Below, in pieces: positions 44,960 to 53,873 of a stretch of DNA of 64,000 bases. How positions within the stretch are numbered: the stretch's first letter is position 1; each line of letters starts with the position of its first letter. The notes beneath the pieces were generated by a model, which was not told where the DNA came from, did no database searches, and was given only the letters and a program-made list of their open reading frames with translations. This stretch comes from Diaphorobacter aerolatus (GTDB lineage: Bacteria > Pseudomonadota > Gammaproteobacteria > Burkholderiales > Burkholderiaceae_C): contig NZ_CP060783.1 of assembly GCF_014489535.1 (NCBI RefSeq), forward strand, positions 1,488,001 to 1,552,000, given 5' to 3'. The translations under genes and the position numbers were made by a program.

Positions 44960-46963
44960 ATGCCTCCTGCCATGCCCATGCGCGAATTCACATTGCGCGG
45001 AGTGCTTCTTGGCGCACTCATCACACTCGCCTTCACCGCAGCAAACGTCTATCTGGGCCTCAAGGTCGGTTTGACTTTCGCATCCGCCATCCCTGCCGCC
45101 GTGATCTCGATGGCCCTGCTCTACAAGTTCAAGGATTCCAACATCCTTGAAAACAACCTCGTGCAGACCCAGGCCTCGGCCGCAGGCACGCTTTCCAGCG
45201 TGATCTTCGTGATTCCCGGATTGGTGATGATGGGCCTGTGGAGCGGGTTTCCGTTCTGGCAGACGGCGCTGATCTGCGCGGCCGGCGGGACGCTGGGCGT
45301 GCTCTACACGATTCCACTGCGCCGCGTGATGGTGGTGCAGTCCGAGTTGCCCTACCCGAAGGCGTCGCTGCCGCCGAGGTATTGCGGGTCGGCGATGCCC
45401 AGCGCCATGCCGACACCCGGGCAGCGCCAAGCGCTCGGGCGGCCTGCGCGAACTGGGCTGGGGCTCGGGCATGGCCGCAGTCTTCGGCTTGTTCAGCGGG
45501 GGATTCCGGCTGCTCGGCGACGCGGTGAATTTCTGGATTCCCGCGGGCTCGGTGGCATTTCGCATCTCCGCCGGATTCTCACCGGCACTGCTCGCAGCCG
45601 GATACCTGATGGGCCTTTCGGCGGGCATCGCGGTGTTCGTGGGTGTCGTGTTGTGCTGGTTCGTCATCGTGCCCTGGCTCGCATCGGGAGCCACGCTGGC
45701 CGCCGGTCAGACACTCGCAGCGCTGTCAACCCAACTCTGGAGCGAAAAGGCCAAGTTCGTCGGAGCGGGCCTGATTGCCGTCTCCGCCTCTGGGCGCTCA
45801 TCACGCTGGCTGGCCCGATTCTGGCAGCCATCCGCGCGCAACCCGCAGGGCGGTCGCTCACCCAAGCCGAAGGCAAGCGCGACGAAACCGATCTCGACAT
45901 GCCGCGCAGCTGGATGCTGATGATCGGCCTCGCGGCGCTCGCCGTGCTGTTCCTCGTGGTCAACTACTTCATCGGCGCGCACATGCCCGAGCTGGCTGCG
46001 GGCCACCGCTACCTGCTGTCGGCCCTGTGCGTGGTGTTTGCCGCCATTTTCGGATTTCTCGTCGCCGCTGCGTGCGGGTACATGGCCGGGCTGGTGGGCT
46101 CGTCGGCAAGCCCGATCTCGGGCATCGGCATCATCGCGACCGTGCTCATGGGCCTGTCCATCCTCGGACTGAGCGCGGTGATCCCGTCGTTTCATGCAAG
46201 CCTCTCTGGCAATCTGGGCGTGGTGCTGGTGCTGTTCATGGTGTCGGTGATTCTTGCCATGGCGGCGATCTCCAACGACAACCTGCAGGATCTGAAAACC
46301 GGCTATCTCGTCGGTGCCACGCCATGGCGTCAGCAGGTGGTGCTGATCATCGGCTGTGCGGTTGGCGCGCTCGTGATTCCGCCGGTGCTGGACCTGCTCT
46401 ACAACGCCTACGGATTCGCGGGCGCGATGCCGCGCGCGGACATGGACCCCAAGCTCGCGCTGGAAGCACCGCAGGCCAATCTGATGAAGCAGATCGCCTC
46501 GGGCATCTTCAGCGGCTCGCTCGACTGGAGCATGCTGGGTCTCGGCGTGGTGATCGGCATGATCGTGATTGCCATCGACTGGACCCTGCGCAAGAAGACG
46601 ACTGGCGCCAGCATGCCGCCGCTGGCGGTGGGCCTTGGCATCTATCTGCCGCCAACCATCGGCATGACGCTGACCTTCGGCGCCTTGCTCGGACTGGTGG
46701 TGCAGCGCGCGATTCGCAAATACGCAACCGGGCGCGGCAGCGACTGGGCCCGCGCCGCAGAGGAACGCGGCCTGCTGCTGGCCTCGGGTTTGATCGTCGG
46801 AGAAAGCCTCATGGGCCTCGTCATCGCCGGTGTGATCGGCTTCAGCGGAAAGAATGCGCCACTCGCCTTGGTCGGTGAGAGTTTCACGGTCGGCCCATGG
46901 CTGGGCCTGTTCTACTTCATCGCGCTTGGAATCGTCTTCTATCGCCGCGTCGTGAAAAAATGA
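44960..46963 (+). CDS. OPT family oligopeptide transporter, three frame breaks
   Basis: ~668-residue integral membrane protein after repair, with ~15 hydrophobic segments. The start is MREFTLRGVLLGALITLAF, and NVYLGLKVGLTFASAIPAAV is the OPT signature; NNLVQTQASAAGTLSSVIFV and NDNLQDLKTGYLVGATPWRQ are typical of the bacterial OPT branch. Frames change at about 45355 (SELPYP to EGVAAAEVLRVGDA), about 45435 (to GGLRELGWGSGMAAVFGLFS) and about 45787 (to LWALITLAGPILAA). Each needs one added base, in or near short C or G runs. Three independent errors are assumed; a pseudogene is the alternative. Substrate (oligopeptide or metal chelate) unknown. Confidence 0.82.
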   Translation: MPPAMPMREFTLRGVLLGALITLAFTAANVYLGLKVGLTFASAIPAAVISMALLYKFKDSNILENNLVQTQASAAGTLSSVIFVIPGLVMMGLWSGFPFWQTALICAAGGTLGVLYTIPLRRVMVVQSELPYPKASLPPRYCGSAMPSAMPTPGQRQALGRPARTGLGLGHGRSLRLVQRGIPAARRRGEFLDSRGLGGISHLRRILTGTARSRIPDGPFGGHRGVRGCRVVLVRHRALARIGSHAGRRSDTRSAVNPTLERKGQVRRSGPDCRLRLWALITLAGPILAAIRAQPAGRSLTQAEGKRDETDLDMPRSWMLMIGLAALAVLFLVVNYFIGAHMPELAAGHRYLLSALCVVFAAIFGFLVAAACGYMAGLVGSSASPISGIGIIATVLMGLSILGLSAVIPSFHASLSGNLGVVLVLFMVSVILAMAAISNDNLQDLKTGYLVGATPWRQQVVLIIGCAVGALVIPPVLDLLYNAYGFAGAMPRADMDPKLALEAPQANLMKQIASGIFSGSLDWSMLGLGVVIGMIVIAIDWTLRKKTTGASMPPLAVGLGIYLPPTIGMTLTFGALLGLVVQRAIRKYATGRGSDWARAAEERGLLLASGLIVGESLMGLVIAGVIGFSGKNAPLALVGESFTVGPWLGLFYFIALGIVFYRRVVKK

Positions 46964-46989
46964 TTTGGTGAAACGTCCCTGAGCTTTTT

Positions 46990-47015
46990 GCGGCGCGCTG
47001 ATGGCGCGCCGCTTT
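46990..47015 (+). terminator. Hairpin terminator after the OPT transporter
   Basis: GCGGCGCGC (46990-46998) pairs with GCGCGCCGC (47004-47012), followed by TTT. Confidence 0.65.
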
Positions 47016-47183
47016 CCTGCTTGTCGGCGTAGCGCCTTTCGCGCGGGTGCACAGCCTGCCATCGTCAAATCAGCGGTCACCCATCACCATTCAGCGTTTA
47101 CTCATCGCGAATGGCGATGCCAAAGTCAAATTTCCGCCATAAAATGTGGGCAGCATTCTGATTTCACGATCACTACCCACGCA

Positions 47184-48137
47184 ATGAAAAGCTCCGAGCG
47201 CAGTTTCGCGCGCCGTATCGACCTCACCTCGCTGCAACTGTTCGTCGCAGTCTGCGAGCTGGGCAGCATCGGGCGCGCGGCGGAGCGTGAATTCATTGCG
47301 GCATCGGCCGTCAGCAAGCGCCTGTCCGATCTGGAAACGGCGGTGGACACCGCCCTGCTCTATCGCCACAGCCGTGGCGTCACGCTGACCCCGGCGGGCG
47401 AGAGCCTGCTGCATCACGCGCGTACCGTGCTGTTTGGCCTCGAGCGCATGCAGGGTGAGCTTTCCGAATATGCCGACGGCGTGCGCGGACATGTGCGCAT
47501 GCACGCCAACATCTCGGCCATCGTCCAGTTTCTTCCCGAGGACCTCGGCGCATTTGCGAGCGAGCACAGTCAGGTCAAGATCGATCTGCAGGAACACCTG
47601 AGCCAGGACGTGATGAACGCGGTGCGCGATGGCGCGACCGATCTGGGGGTGTGCCACACCGGCACCGCCGATGATCCCGAGGGCCTGCAAAGCCGCGCCT
47701 ACCGTAACGACCGGCTGGTCGTGGTGATGCCGCAGAGCCATGCGCTGGCGCAGCGCGAATCCATCACCTTCGCCGAGGTGATGGAATGGGACCTCGTCGG
47801 CCTCCAGGCGGGCAGCAGCATCTCCCTCGCAATGCGCCAGGCCGCCGGCCAGACCGCCAAGCCGCTGCGCCAGCGCATGCAGGTCACGAGCCTGGATGCC
47901 ATGTGCCGCATGATCGACAACGGCCTCGGCATCGGGCTGATTCCGGATCGCGCATTTGCGCTGATGCATGGCATGGGCCATCTCGCCGCCGTGCATCTGG
48001 ACGAGCCCTGGGCCGAGCGCGAACTCAGCGTCGTCGCCAGAGATTTCGACGCCCTGCCCGTCACCGCGCGACTGCTCGTCGAACATCTGACCCGGCATGG
48101 CACGCCGCATACCGCAAGCCATGCGCTGGCAGCCTGA
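47184..48137 (+). CDS. LysR family transcriptional regulator
   Basis: 317 residues. The N-terminal winged helix includes DLTSLQLFVAVCELGSIGRA, AASAVSKRLSDLETAVDTAL and LYRHSRGVTLTPAGESLL. The effector domain is of the periplasmic-binding type (GLQSRAYRNDRLVVVMPQSH, MIDNGLGIGLIPD). ATG 47184 is used; in-frame upstream sequence is not protein-like. It sits 66 bp before leuC on the same strand. A role in leucine biosynthesis is possible from position, but its C-terminal domain looks like catabolic LysR members. Confidence 0.92.
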   Translation: MKSSERSFARRIDLTSLQLFVAVCELGSIGRAAEREFIAASAVSKRLSDLETAVDTALLYRHSRGVTLTPAGESLLHHARTVLFGLERMQGELSEYADGVRGHVRMHANISAIVQFLPEDLGAFASEHSQVKIDLQEHLSQDVMNAVRDGATDLGVCHTGTADDPEGLQSRAYRNDRLVVVMPQSHALAQRESITFAEVMEWDLVGLQAGSSISLAMRQAAGQTAKPLRQRMQVTSLDAMCRMIDNGLGIGLIPDRAFALMHGMGHLAAVHLDEPWAERELSVVARDFDALPVTARLLVEHLTRHGTPHTASHALAA

Positions 48138-48203
48138 CACGAAAGATGTCGGCACAATAGACCGAACCCCACCATCAGACCCTAGGAAAGAAAAGAGCAC
48201 ATC

Positions 48204-49625
48204 ATGGGACGCACCCTCTACGACAAAGTCTTCGACGAACATGTGGTTCACACCGAAGAAGACGGCACCGCAGTTCTCTACATCGACCGCCATCTGGTGC
48301 ATGAAGTGACCAGCCCGCAGGCGTTCGAGGGCCTTCGCGACGCGGGCCGCAAGGTCTGGCGCGTGAGTTCCATCGTAGCAACCGCCGACCACAACACGCC
48401 GACGACCGATTGGGATCAGGGCTATGACGGCATCACCGACCCGATCAGCAAGGAACAGATCACCACGCTCGACAAGAACATTGCCGAAGTGGGCGCGGCC
48501 GCGTTCTTCCCGTTCCTGTCTAGGCGTCAGGGCATCGTGCATGTGATCGGCCCGGAAAATGGTGCCACGCTTCCCGGCATGACCGTGGTCTGCGGCGACA
48601 GCCACACCTCGACGCACGGCGCCTTCGGTGCGTTGGCGCACGGCATCGGCACCTCGGAGGTCGAACACGTGATGGCCACGCAGACGCTGCTCGCCAAGAA
48701 GGCCAAGAACCTGCTGGTCAAGGTCAACGGCAAGGTCGCGCCTGGCGTGACGGCCAAGGACATCGTGCTGGCCATCATCGGCAAGATCGGTACGGCGGGC
48801 GGCACGGGCTACACCATCGAATTCGCGGGCGAGGCGATCCGCGACCTGAGCATGGAAGGTCGCATGACGGTCTGCAACATGGCCATCGAAGCGGGCGCGC
48901 GCGCCGGCATGGTCGCCGTGGACGACAAGACGATTGCCTATGTGAAAGGCCGTCCGCTTTCGCCAACCGGCGTTGAATGGACTCAGGCCGAGGCGTATTG
49001 GCGCACGCTGCATTCCGACGCGGATGCAAAGTTCGATCAGGTCGTGGAGCTCGACGCCGCCGGCATCGTGCCGCAGGTCACCTGGGGCACGTCGCCCGAG
49101 ATGGTGCTCGGCGTGGACGCCAGCGTGCCGGATCCCGAGAAGGAAAAGGATGCCAGCAAGCGCGGTGCCATCGAGCGTGCACTGACCTACATGAACCTTG
49201 AGCCCGGCAAGCCGCTCAACGACGTTTTCGTCGACAAGGTCTTCATCGGTTCATGCACCAACAGCCGCATCGAGGACATGCGCGAAGCCGCCGCGGTGGT
49301 CAAGAAGCTCGGCCAGAAGGTCGCCAGGAACATCAAGCTCGCGATGGTCGTCCCGGGCTCCGGTCTCGTGAAGGAACAGGCGGAGCGCGAAGGACTCGAC
49401 AAGATCTTCGTGGCCGCCGGTTTCGAGTGGCGCGAACCCGGATGCTCGATGTGTCTTGCGATGAACGCCGACCGCCTCGAGCCCGGCGAGCGCTGCGCAT
49501 CCACCAGCAACCGCAACTTCGAGGGCCGTCAGGGCGCCGGTGGTCGCACGCACCTGGTGAGTCCGGCGATGGCAGCAGCCGCAGCCATCCACGGACATTT
49601 CGTGGATGTGAGAAAGTTCGCCTGA
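48204..49625 (+). CDS. leuC: 3-isopropylmalate dehydratase large subunit
   Basis: 473-residue aconitase-family subunit with a [4Fe-4S] cluster. [15 protein letters not shown] at the start; [20 protein letters not shown] is the substrate loop. The cluster ligands are in [13 protein letters not shown] and [11 protein letters not shown]. With LeuD it isomerises 2- to 3-isopropylmalate. RBS AGGAAAGAAAAGAG precedes the ATG. First gene of leuC-entericidin-leuD-leuB. Confidence 0.98.
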   Translation: MGRTLYDKVFDEHVVHTEEDGTAVLYIDRHLVHEVTSPQAFEGLRDAGRKVWRVSSIVATADHNTPTTDWDQGYDGITDPISKEQITTLDKNIAEVGAAAFFPFLSRRQGIVHVIGPENGATLPGMTVVCGDSHTSTHGAFGALAHGIGTSEVEHVMATQTLLAKKAKNLLVKVNGKVAPGVTAKDIVLAIIGKIGTAGGTGYTIEFAGEAIRDLSMEGRMTVCNMAIEAGARAGMVAVDDKTIAYVKGRPLSPTGVEWTQAEAYWRTLHSDADAKFDQVVELDAAGIVPQVTWGTSPEMVLGVDASVPDPEKEKDASKRGAIERALTYMNLEPGKPLNDVFVDKVFIGSCTNSRIEDMREAAAVVKKLGQKVARNIKLAMVVPGSGLVKEQAEREGLDKIFVAAGFEWREPGCSMCLAMNADRLEPGERCASTSNRNFEGRQGAGGRTHLVSPAMAAAAAIHGHFVDVRKFA

Positions 49626-49666
49626 GTGTCCGTCAACCCATCAACCTAAAAACCAGGGAAATCATC

Positions 49667-49795
49667 ATGACCAAGTTCGCCATTGCCATCGCTCTGATCA
49701 GCACCTTCGTTCTCTCCGGTTGCAACACCGTCAAGGGCGTCGGCCAGGACGTGCAACGCGCTGGCGGCGCACTCGAGCGCGCGGCCGACAAGTAA
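49667..49795 (+). CDS. Entericidin-like small lipoprotein
   Basis: 42 residues: MTKFAIAIALISTFVLSGCN has a lipobox (LSGC) after a short hydrophobic signal, then VKGVGQDVQRAGGALERAADK, the entericidin A/B pattern. RBS AGGGAA precedes ATG 49667. It lies 41 bp after leuC and 21 bp before leuD, so it is transcribed with the leucine genes. Entericidins are linked to stress and envelope effects; why one sits here is unknown. Confidence 0.85.
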   Translation: MTKFAIAIALISTFVLSGCNTVKGVGQDVQRAGGALERAADK

Positions 49796-49816
49796 GAACC
49801 AAACGGTAATCCAAAA

Positions 49817-50473
49817 ATGCAAAAATTCACCGTGCACAAGGGCCTCGTGGCCCCGATGGATCGCGAGAACGTCGATACCGATGCGATCATTCCCAAGCAG
49901 TTTCTCAAGTCGATCAAGAAGACCGGCTTTGGCGTGAACCTGTTCGACGAATGGCGCTACCTCGACCACGGCGAGCCCGGCCAGGACCCGGCAAGCCGCA
50001 AGCCGAACCCGGATTTCGTGCTGAACAAGCCGCGCTATCAAGGCGCATCCATCCTGCTCGCACGCAAGAACTTCGGCTGCGGCTCAAGCCGCGAGCATGC
50101 GCCGTGGGCGCTCGACCAGTATGGTTTCCGCGCCATTCTCGCGCCGAGCTTTGCCGACATCTTCTTCAACAACAGCTTCAAGAACGGCCTGCTGCCCATC
50201 GTGCTGCCAGAGTCCGTGATCGAGCAGTTGTTCAACGAGGTGCAAGCGTTCCCGGGCTACGAACTCACCGTCGATCTGGAACGACAGGTCGTCGTGCGTC
50301 CGCAGGGCGAGGAGATTGCGTTCGACGTGATTCCATTCCGCAAATACTGCCTGCTCAACGGTTTTGACGACATCGGCCTCACACTGCGCCACGCCGACAA
50401 GATCAAGACCTTCGAAGCGGCCCGCCTCGCCTCCAAGCCCTGGCTCGCACACACGATGCCGGCCAACGCCTGA
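49817..50473 (+). CDS. leuD: 3-isopropylmalate dehydratase small subunit
   Basis: 218-residue swivel-domain subunit. [31 protein letters not shown] is the LeuD start; [15 protein letters not shown] is the signature, and [20 protein letters not shown] follows. It completes the active site of LeuC. Start is ATG 49817, downstream of the entericidin gene. Confidence 0.98.
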   Translation: MQKFTVHKGLVAPMDRENVDTDAIIPKQFLKSIKKTGFGVNLFDEWRYLDHGEPGQDPASRKPNPDFVLNKPRYQGASILLARKNFGCGSSREHAPWALDQYGFRAILAPSFADIFFNNSFKNGLLPIVLPESVIEQLFNEVQAFPGYELTVDLERQVVVRPQGEEIAFDVIPFRKYCLLNGFDDIGLTLRHADKIKTFEAARLASKPWLAHTMPANA

Positions 50474-50543
50474 CTTTGCGCCCTTTCGCGCGCAGGTGCG
50501 AGGGACGTAGAGATTCAAACATTCCACTTCAATCTCATTCATC

Positions 50544-51613
50544 ATGAAAATCGCAGTTTTGCCCGGAGACGGCATCGGCACTGAAATCGTCGCGGAAGCC
50601 GTCAAGGTGCTGGACGCACTCGACCTCGATCTGGAGATGGAATCGGCACTGGTCGGCGGCGCGGCATTCGATGCGCACGGTCACCCGTTGCCCGAGTCCA
50701 CGCTCAAGCTCGCCAAGGAGGCCGATGCCATCCTGTTCGGAGCCGTGGGCGACTGGAAGTACGACAAGCTCGATCGTCCGCTGCGCCCGAGCAAGCCATT
50801 CTGGGCCTGCGCAAGAGCCTCGGCCTGTTTGCCAATTTCCGTCCGGCGATCTGCTATGAGCAGCTCGTGGGCGCGTCCAGCCTCAAGCCCGAACTCGTGG
50901 CGGGTCTGGACATCCTCATCATCCGCGAACTGACCGGCGACATCTATTTCGGCCAGCCGCGTGGCCGACGCACCGCCGCCGATGGGCATTTCCCCGGCGC
51001 AGAAGAAGCCTTCGACACGATGCGCTATTCCAGGCCCGAAATCGAGCGTATCGCCCGAGTGGCTTTCGAAGCGGCGCGCAAGCGCAACAAGAAGGTGACG
51101 AGCGTCGACAAGGCCAACGTGCTGGAGACGTTCCAGTTCTGGAAGGACGTGGTCATCGAGGTGCACAAGGACTATCCGGACATCGAGCTGCAGCACATGT
51201 ATGTCGACAACGCCGCCATGCAACTGGTGAAGGCCCCGAAGTCGTTCGACGTGATCGTCACCGGCAACATGTTCGGCGACATTCTGTCCGACGAAGCCTC
51301 GATGCTGACCGGCTCCATCGGCATGCTGCCATCGGCCAGCCTGAACGACAGGAAGCAGGGCCTCTACGAACCCAGCCACGGCAGCGCGCCGGACATCGCG
51401 GGCAAGGGCATTGCCAACCCGCTCGCGACGATTCTGTCGGCCGCGATGATGCTGCGCTTCTCGTTGAACCAGGAGGCCGCCGCCGACCGCATCGAGGTCG
51501 CCGTTCAGAAGGTGCTCGCCCAAGGACTGCGCACGCCGGACATCTTCAGCGAAGGCACGACCAAGGTCAGCACCCAGGACATGGGTGATGCCGTGGTGAA
51601 GGCGCTCGACTGA
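50544..51613 (+). CDS. leuB: 3-isopropylmalate dehydrogenase, frame broken at 50786-50789
   Basis: 356 residues after repair. [20 protein letters not shown] starts the NAD-binding fold. The frame is lost after DKLDRPLRP; one added base at the CCCG (50786-50789) gives [20 protein letters not shown], the substrate-binding loop. Downstream are [10 protein letters not shown], the catalytic Lys/Tyr region, [20 protein letters not shown] and [18 protein letters not shown]. It makes 2-oxoisocaproate for leucine. Probably intact in the organism. A terminator follows at 51677. Confidence 0.96.
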
Positions 51614-51676
51614 TCGAGCCGATTCGCAACGCAAAGGCCACCCCAGGCCGCTCCGGTGCGGCGCGCTCTGCAGAAA

Positions 51677-51710
51677 GCAAAAAAGACAGCCTGCCGACTG
51701 TCTTTTTTGC
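51677..51710. terminator. Bidirectional terminator between leuB and the YegP gene
   Basis: GCAAAAAAGACAG (51677-51689) pairs perfectly with CTGTCTTTTTTGC (51698-51710), 13 bp with an 8-base loop. The A and T runs lie inside the stem, so it can serve both strands. Confidence 0.85.
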
Positions 51711-51754
51711 TGTGTTCACCGATCCGCTACACAATGCGCGGACCGTGCTCAGCC

Positions 51755-52087
51755 TCAGCTATTGTCTTTCACTGTCTTGGTCGCACCGTTGGTCTTGACG
51801 GACTCGATTCCAGCATCGCGTGACTGGGCAGAGGCATACATCTGGCTCGAGCCGATGACCTGGTGATTGGCCGCCTTCAGGTTGAAGAACCACTTGCCGT
51901 TCGTGGATTCTTTGCGCTCGTAGCGCTCCTCCTGCGCAGCGTTTTTCTGCACCGATTCGATACCGTTCTCTGCCGATGATTTGGTCTTGTAGAGTTCGCT
52001 CGTGAGAATGGTCTCGGCGTTGCCGGCCTTGAGGACGAAGCGGAATTGACCGTCGCTGCTTTTGCTGAGTTCAAACCAACCTGCCAT
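51755..52087 (-). CDS. yegP: YegP family protein (two DUF1508 repeats)
   Basis: 110 residues. Two tandem ~50-residue repeats, GWFELSKSSDGQFRFVLKAG and, later, GKWFFNLKAANHQVIGSSQM, each followed by a YxxxxSxxxGIESVxxN motif. Start is ATG 52087 with AGGAG upstream; an in-frame start at 52207 is rejected. The function of YegP is not established. Convergent with leuB across the shared terminator. Confidence 0.93.
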   Translation of the reverse strand: MAGWFELSKSSDGQFRFVLKAGNAETILTSELYKTKSSAENGIESVQKNAAQEERYERKESTNGKWFFNLKAANHQVIGSSQMYASAQSRDAGIESVKTNGATKTVKDNS

Positions 52088-52261
52088 GGACTGCTCCTGA
52101 TAAAGAGGGGGATGAATATTCGACCGCGCGATTTTGGTGAATGGAAGTTGTTTGACGACCATCGAAAACCGAGCAAATCGTAGCAAAAGCATATTCCGAA
52201 TGAACAAACTAATTGCAAAGAATGTTGTTCAACAAAAACAACCGGTTTTCGGCGGCTCCGC

Positions 52262-52267
52262 TACAAT
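52262..52267 (+). promoter_or_regulatory. Candidate -10 element (TACAAT) of the asd leader transcript
   Basis: TACAAT (5 of 6 to consensus) ends 8 bases before the leader ATG at 52276. A transcript from here would begin at or next to that ATG. No good -35 is seen at the usual distance. Confidence 0.4.
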
Positions 52268-52275
52268 CAGCGCCT

Positions 52276-52377
52276 ATGTTTGCCGCACGCCCGTTCGCCC
52301 TGAACACTGCACCAGTCGCCCCGACTGGTTTGGCTGCGCGCGCATCCATCTCCAAAATTACGACGATTAAGGGCTGA
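52276..52377 (+). CDS. Candidate asd leader peptide ending KITTIKG
   Basis: 33-codon ORF, ATG 52276 to TGA 52377, 93 bp before asd. The end reads Lys-Ile-Thr-Thr-Ile-Lys-Gly, so six consecutive codons call for lysine, isoleucine or threonine. All three are end products made from aspartate semialdehyde, the Asd product. Such runs are the hallmark of amino-acid attenuators (compare thrL). The ATG is 8 bases after TACAAT, so the RNA may be leaderless. The stems of the next entry support the idea. Experimental proof is absent. Confidence 0.6.
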   Translation: MFAARPFALNTAPVAPTGLAARASISKITTIKG

Positions 52378-52447
52378 CCCAGCCTGGTTCGTCGTGCGCC
52401 CTTCCTGGCCAGACGAGCCGGGCGAGCAGTCCTGAATGGCACTGTTT
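52360..52447 (+). promoter_or_regulatory. Candidate attenuator structures of the asd leader
   Basis: Segment 1 ACGACGA (52360-52366, the Thr codons) pairs with segment 2 TCGTCGT (52389-52395). Segment 2 CCTGGTTCGTC (52383-52393) can instead pair over 11 bases, two G-U, with segment 3 GACGAGCCGGG (52412-52422). A third stem GAGCAGTCC/GG-ACTGTTT (52424-52432 with 52438-52447, one bulge) is followed by CTTATCTT, a weak terminator. Stems 1:2 and 2:3 exclude each other. How the last stem is controlled is not clear. Confidence 0.5.
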
Positions 52448-52470
52448 CTTATCTTGAAAGGGCGTTGAAA

Positions 52471-53601
52471 ATGAGCAAGCTGGTAGGTTTGGTAGGCTGG
52501 CGCGGCATGGTCGGCTCGGTTCTGATGGACCGCATGCAACAGGAAAAGGATTTCGACCTGATCGAGCCCCTGTTCTTCTCCACATCCAACGCGGGCGGCA
52601 AGGCCCCGGCGATGGCCAGGAACGAAACCACGCTGCAGGACGCGTTCAACATCGACGCGCTCAAGCGCTGCGACATCATCGTCACCGCCCAGGGTGGCGA
52701 CTATACGAGCGAAGTGTTCCCCAAGCTGCGTGCCGCTGGCTGGAACGGCCACTGGATCGACGCGGCTTCCACGCTGCGTATGAAAGACGATGCCGTCATC
52801 GTGCTCGATCCGGTGAACATGCCGGTGATCAAGAATGCGCTCAGCCAAGGCGGCAAGAACTGGATTGGCGGCAATTGCACGGTCTCGTGCATGCTGATGG
52901 GCGTGGGCGCGCTGTACAAGGCCGGTCTGGTTGAGTGGATGAGCACCCAGACCTATCAGGCGGCGTCCGGTGGCGGCGCACAACACATGCGCGAGCTGCT
53001 CACGCAGTACGGCATCCTGAATGCCGAAGTGAAGGCGTTGCTGGACGATCCCAAGAGCGCGATCCTCGAAATCGACCGCATGGTGGTGGCAAAGCAACGT
53101 GCACTGTCGGCGGACGAAACCGCCAACTTCCTCGTGCCGCTCGGCGGCAGCCTGATCCCGTGGATCGACAAGGATCTGGGCAATGGCATGTCCAAGGAAG
53201 AATGGAAGGGCATGGCCGAAACCAACAAGATCATGGGTGTGGGCGAAGGCTTCGGCTCTCCCGCGATTCCAGTGGATGGTTTCTGTGTGCGCGTGGGCGC
53301 CATGCGCTGCCACAGCCAGGCGCTGACCTTCAAGCTCAAGAAGGACGTGCCCGTCGCCGACATCGAAGCGATGATGGCCGCAGACAACGAGTGGGTGAAG
53401 GTCGTGCCGAACAACAAGGAAGCCACCCTCAAGGACCTGACTCCCGTGGCCGTGACGGGCACCATGACCATTCCCGTGGGCCGCGTGCGCAAGCTGGCGA
53501 TGGGTCCCGAGTATGTGGGCGCGTTCACCATCGGCGACCAACTGCTGTGGGGCGCGGCCGAGCCGCTGCGCCGCATGCTGCGCATCCTGCTCGACGCCTG
53601 A
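52471..53601 (+). CDS. asd: Aspartate-semialdehyde dehydrogenase
   Basis: 376 residues. [17 protein letters not shown] is the NADPH fold; [12 protein letters not shown] holds the catalytic Cys136, and [20 protein letters not shown] includes the catalytic His. This is the long gamma/beta-proteobacterial Asd form. It makes aspartate semialdehyde for lysine, threonine, methionine and cell-wall diaminopimelate. Start ATG 52471 with AAAGGG upstream. It follows a putative leader peptide. Hom and ThrC are encoded elsewhere in the window. Confidence 0.98.
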   Translation: MSKLVGLVGWRGMVGSVLMDRMQQEKDFDLIEPLFFSTSNAGGKAPAMARNETTLQDAFNIDALKRCDIIVTAQGGDYTSEVFPKLRAAGWNGHWIDAASTLRMKDDAVIVLDPVNMPVIKNALSQGGKNWIGGNCTVSCMLMGVGALYKAGLVEWMSTQTYQAASGGGAQHMRELLTQYGILNAEVKALLDDPKSAILEIDRMVVAKQRALSADETANFLVPLGGSLIPWIDKDLGNGMSKEEWKGMAETNKIMGVGEGFGSPAIPVDGFCVRVGAMRCHSQALTFKLKKDVPVADIEAMMAADNEWVKVVPNNKEATLKDLTPVAVTGTMTIPVGRVRKLAMGPEYVGAFTIGDQLLWGAAEPLRRMLRILLDA

Positions 53602-53618
53602 GTTTGTTCCGGCAATCA

Positions 53619-53648
53619 CCCGCCGATGGCCGATCGGTGATCGGCGGG
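53619..53648 (+). terminator. Hairpin after asd, without clear T run
   Basis: CCCGCCGAT (53619-53627) pairs with ATCGGCGGG (53640-53648). The next bases are GTGTGG, so termination efficiency is doubtful. Confidence 0.45.
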
Positions 53649-53749
53649 GTGTGGATACAATTTGCGACGCCGCGTTGTCGGTTACCAACATGTGAAATAG
53701 CGCTTTCCTACCAAACACCGCGGAGTCGTTGTTGGAGCGTCGCTTCAGC

Positions 53750-53778
53750 TTGTCAGTGCAAAACATTGATGCTATGGT
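53750..53778 (+). promoter_or_regulatory. Likely sigma-70 promoter of fimV
   Basis: TTGTCA (53750-53755), a 17-base spacer and an extended -10 TGC-TATGGT (53770-53778). The distance to the fimV ATG is 95 bp. The 5'UTR is AT-rich with no gene. Confidence 0.55.
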
Positions 53779-53873
53779 GCTTTTACATATTTTCACGACC
53801 CGTAGTGAATGACGCCAAAAGAAAATCCAATGCGTCATCCAAAAGCCCAATAAATCATTAATAAGTTGCACAC

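Noticed and set aside
47091..49013. 640-codon minus-strand open frame opposite lysR and leuC
   Set aside because: Spans two recognised genes and lacks motifs.
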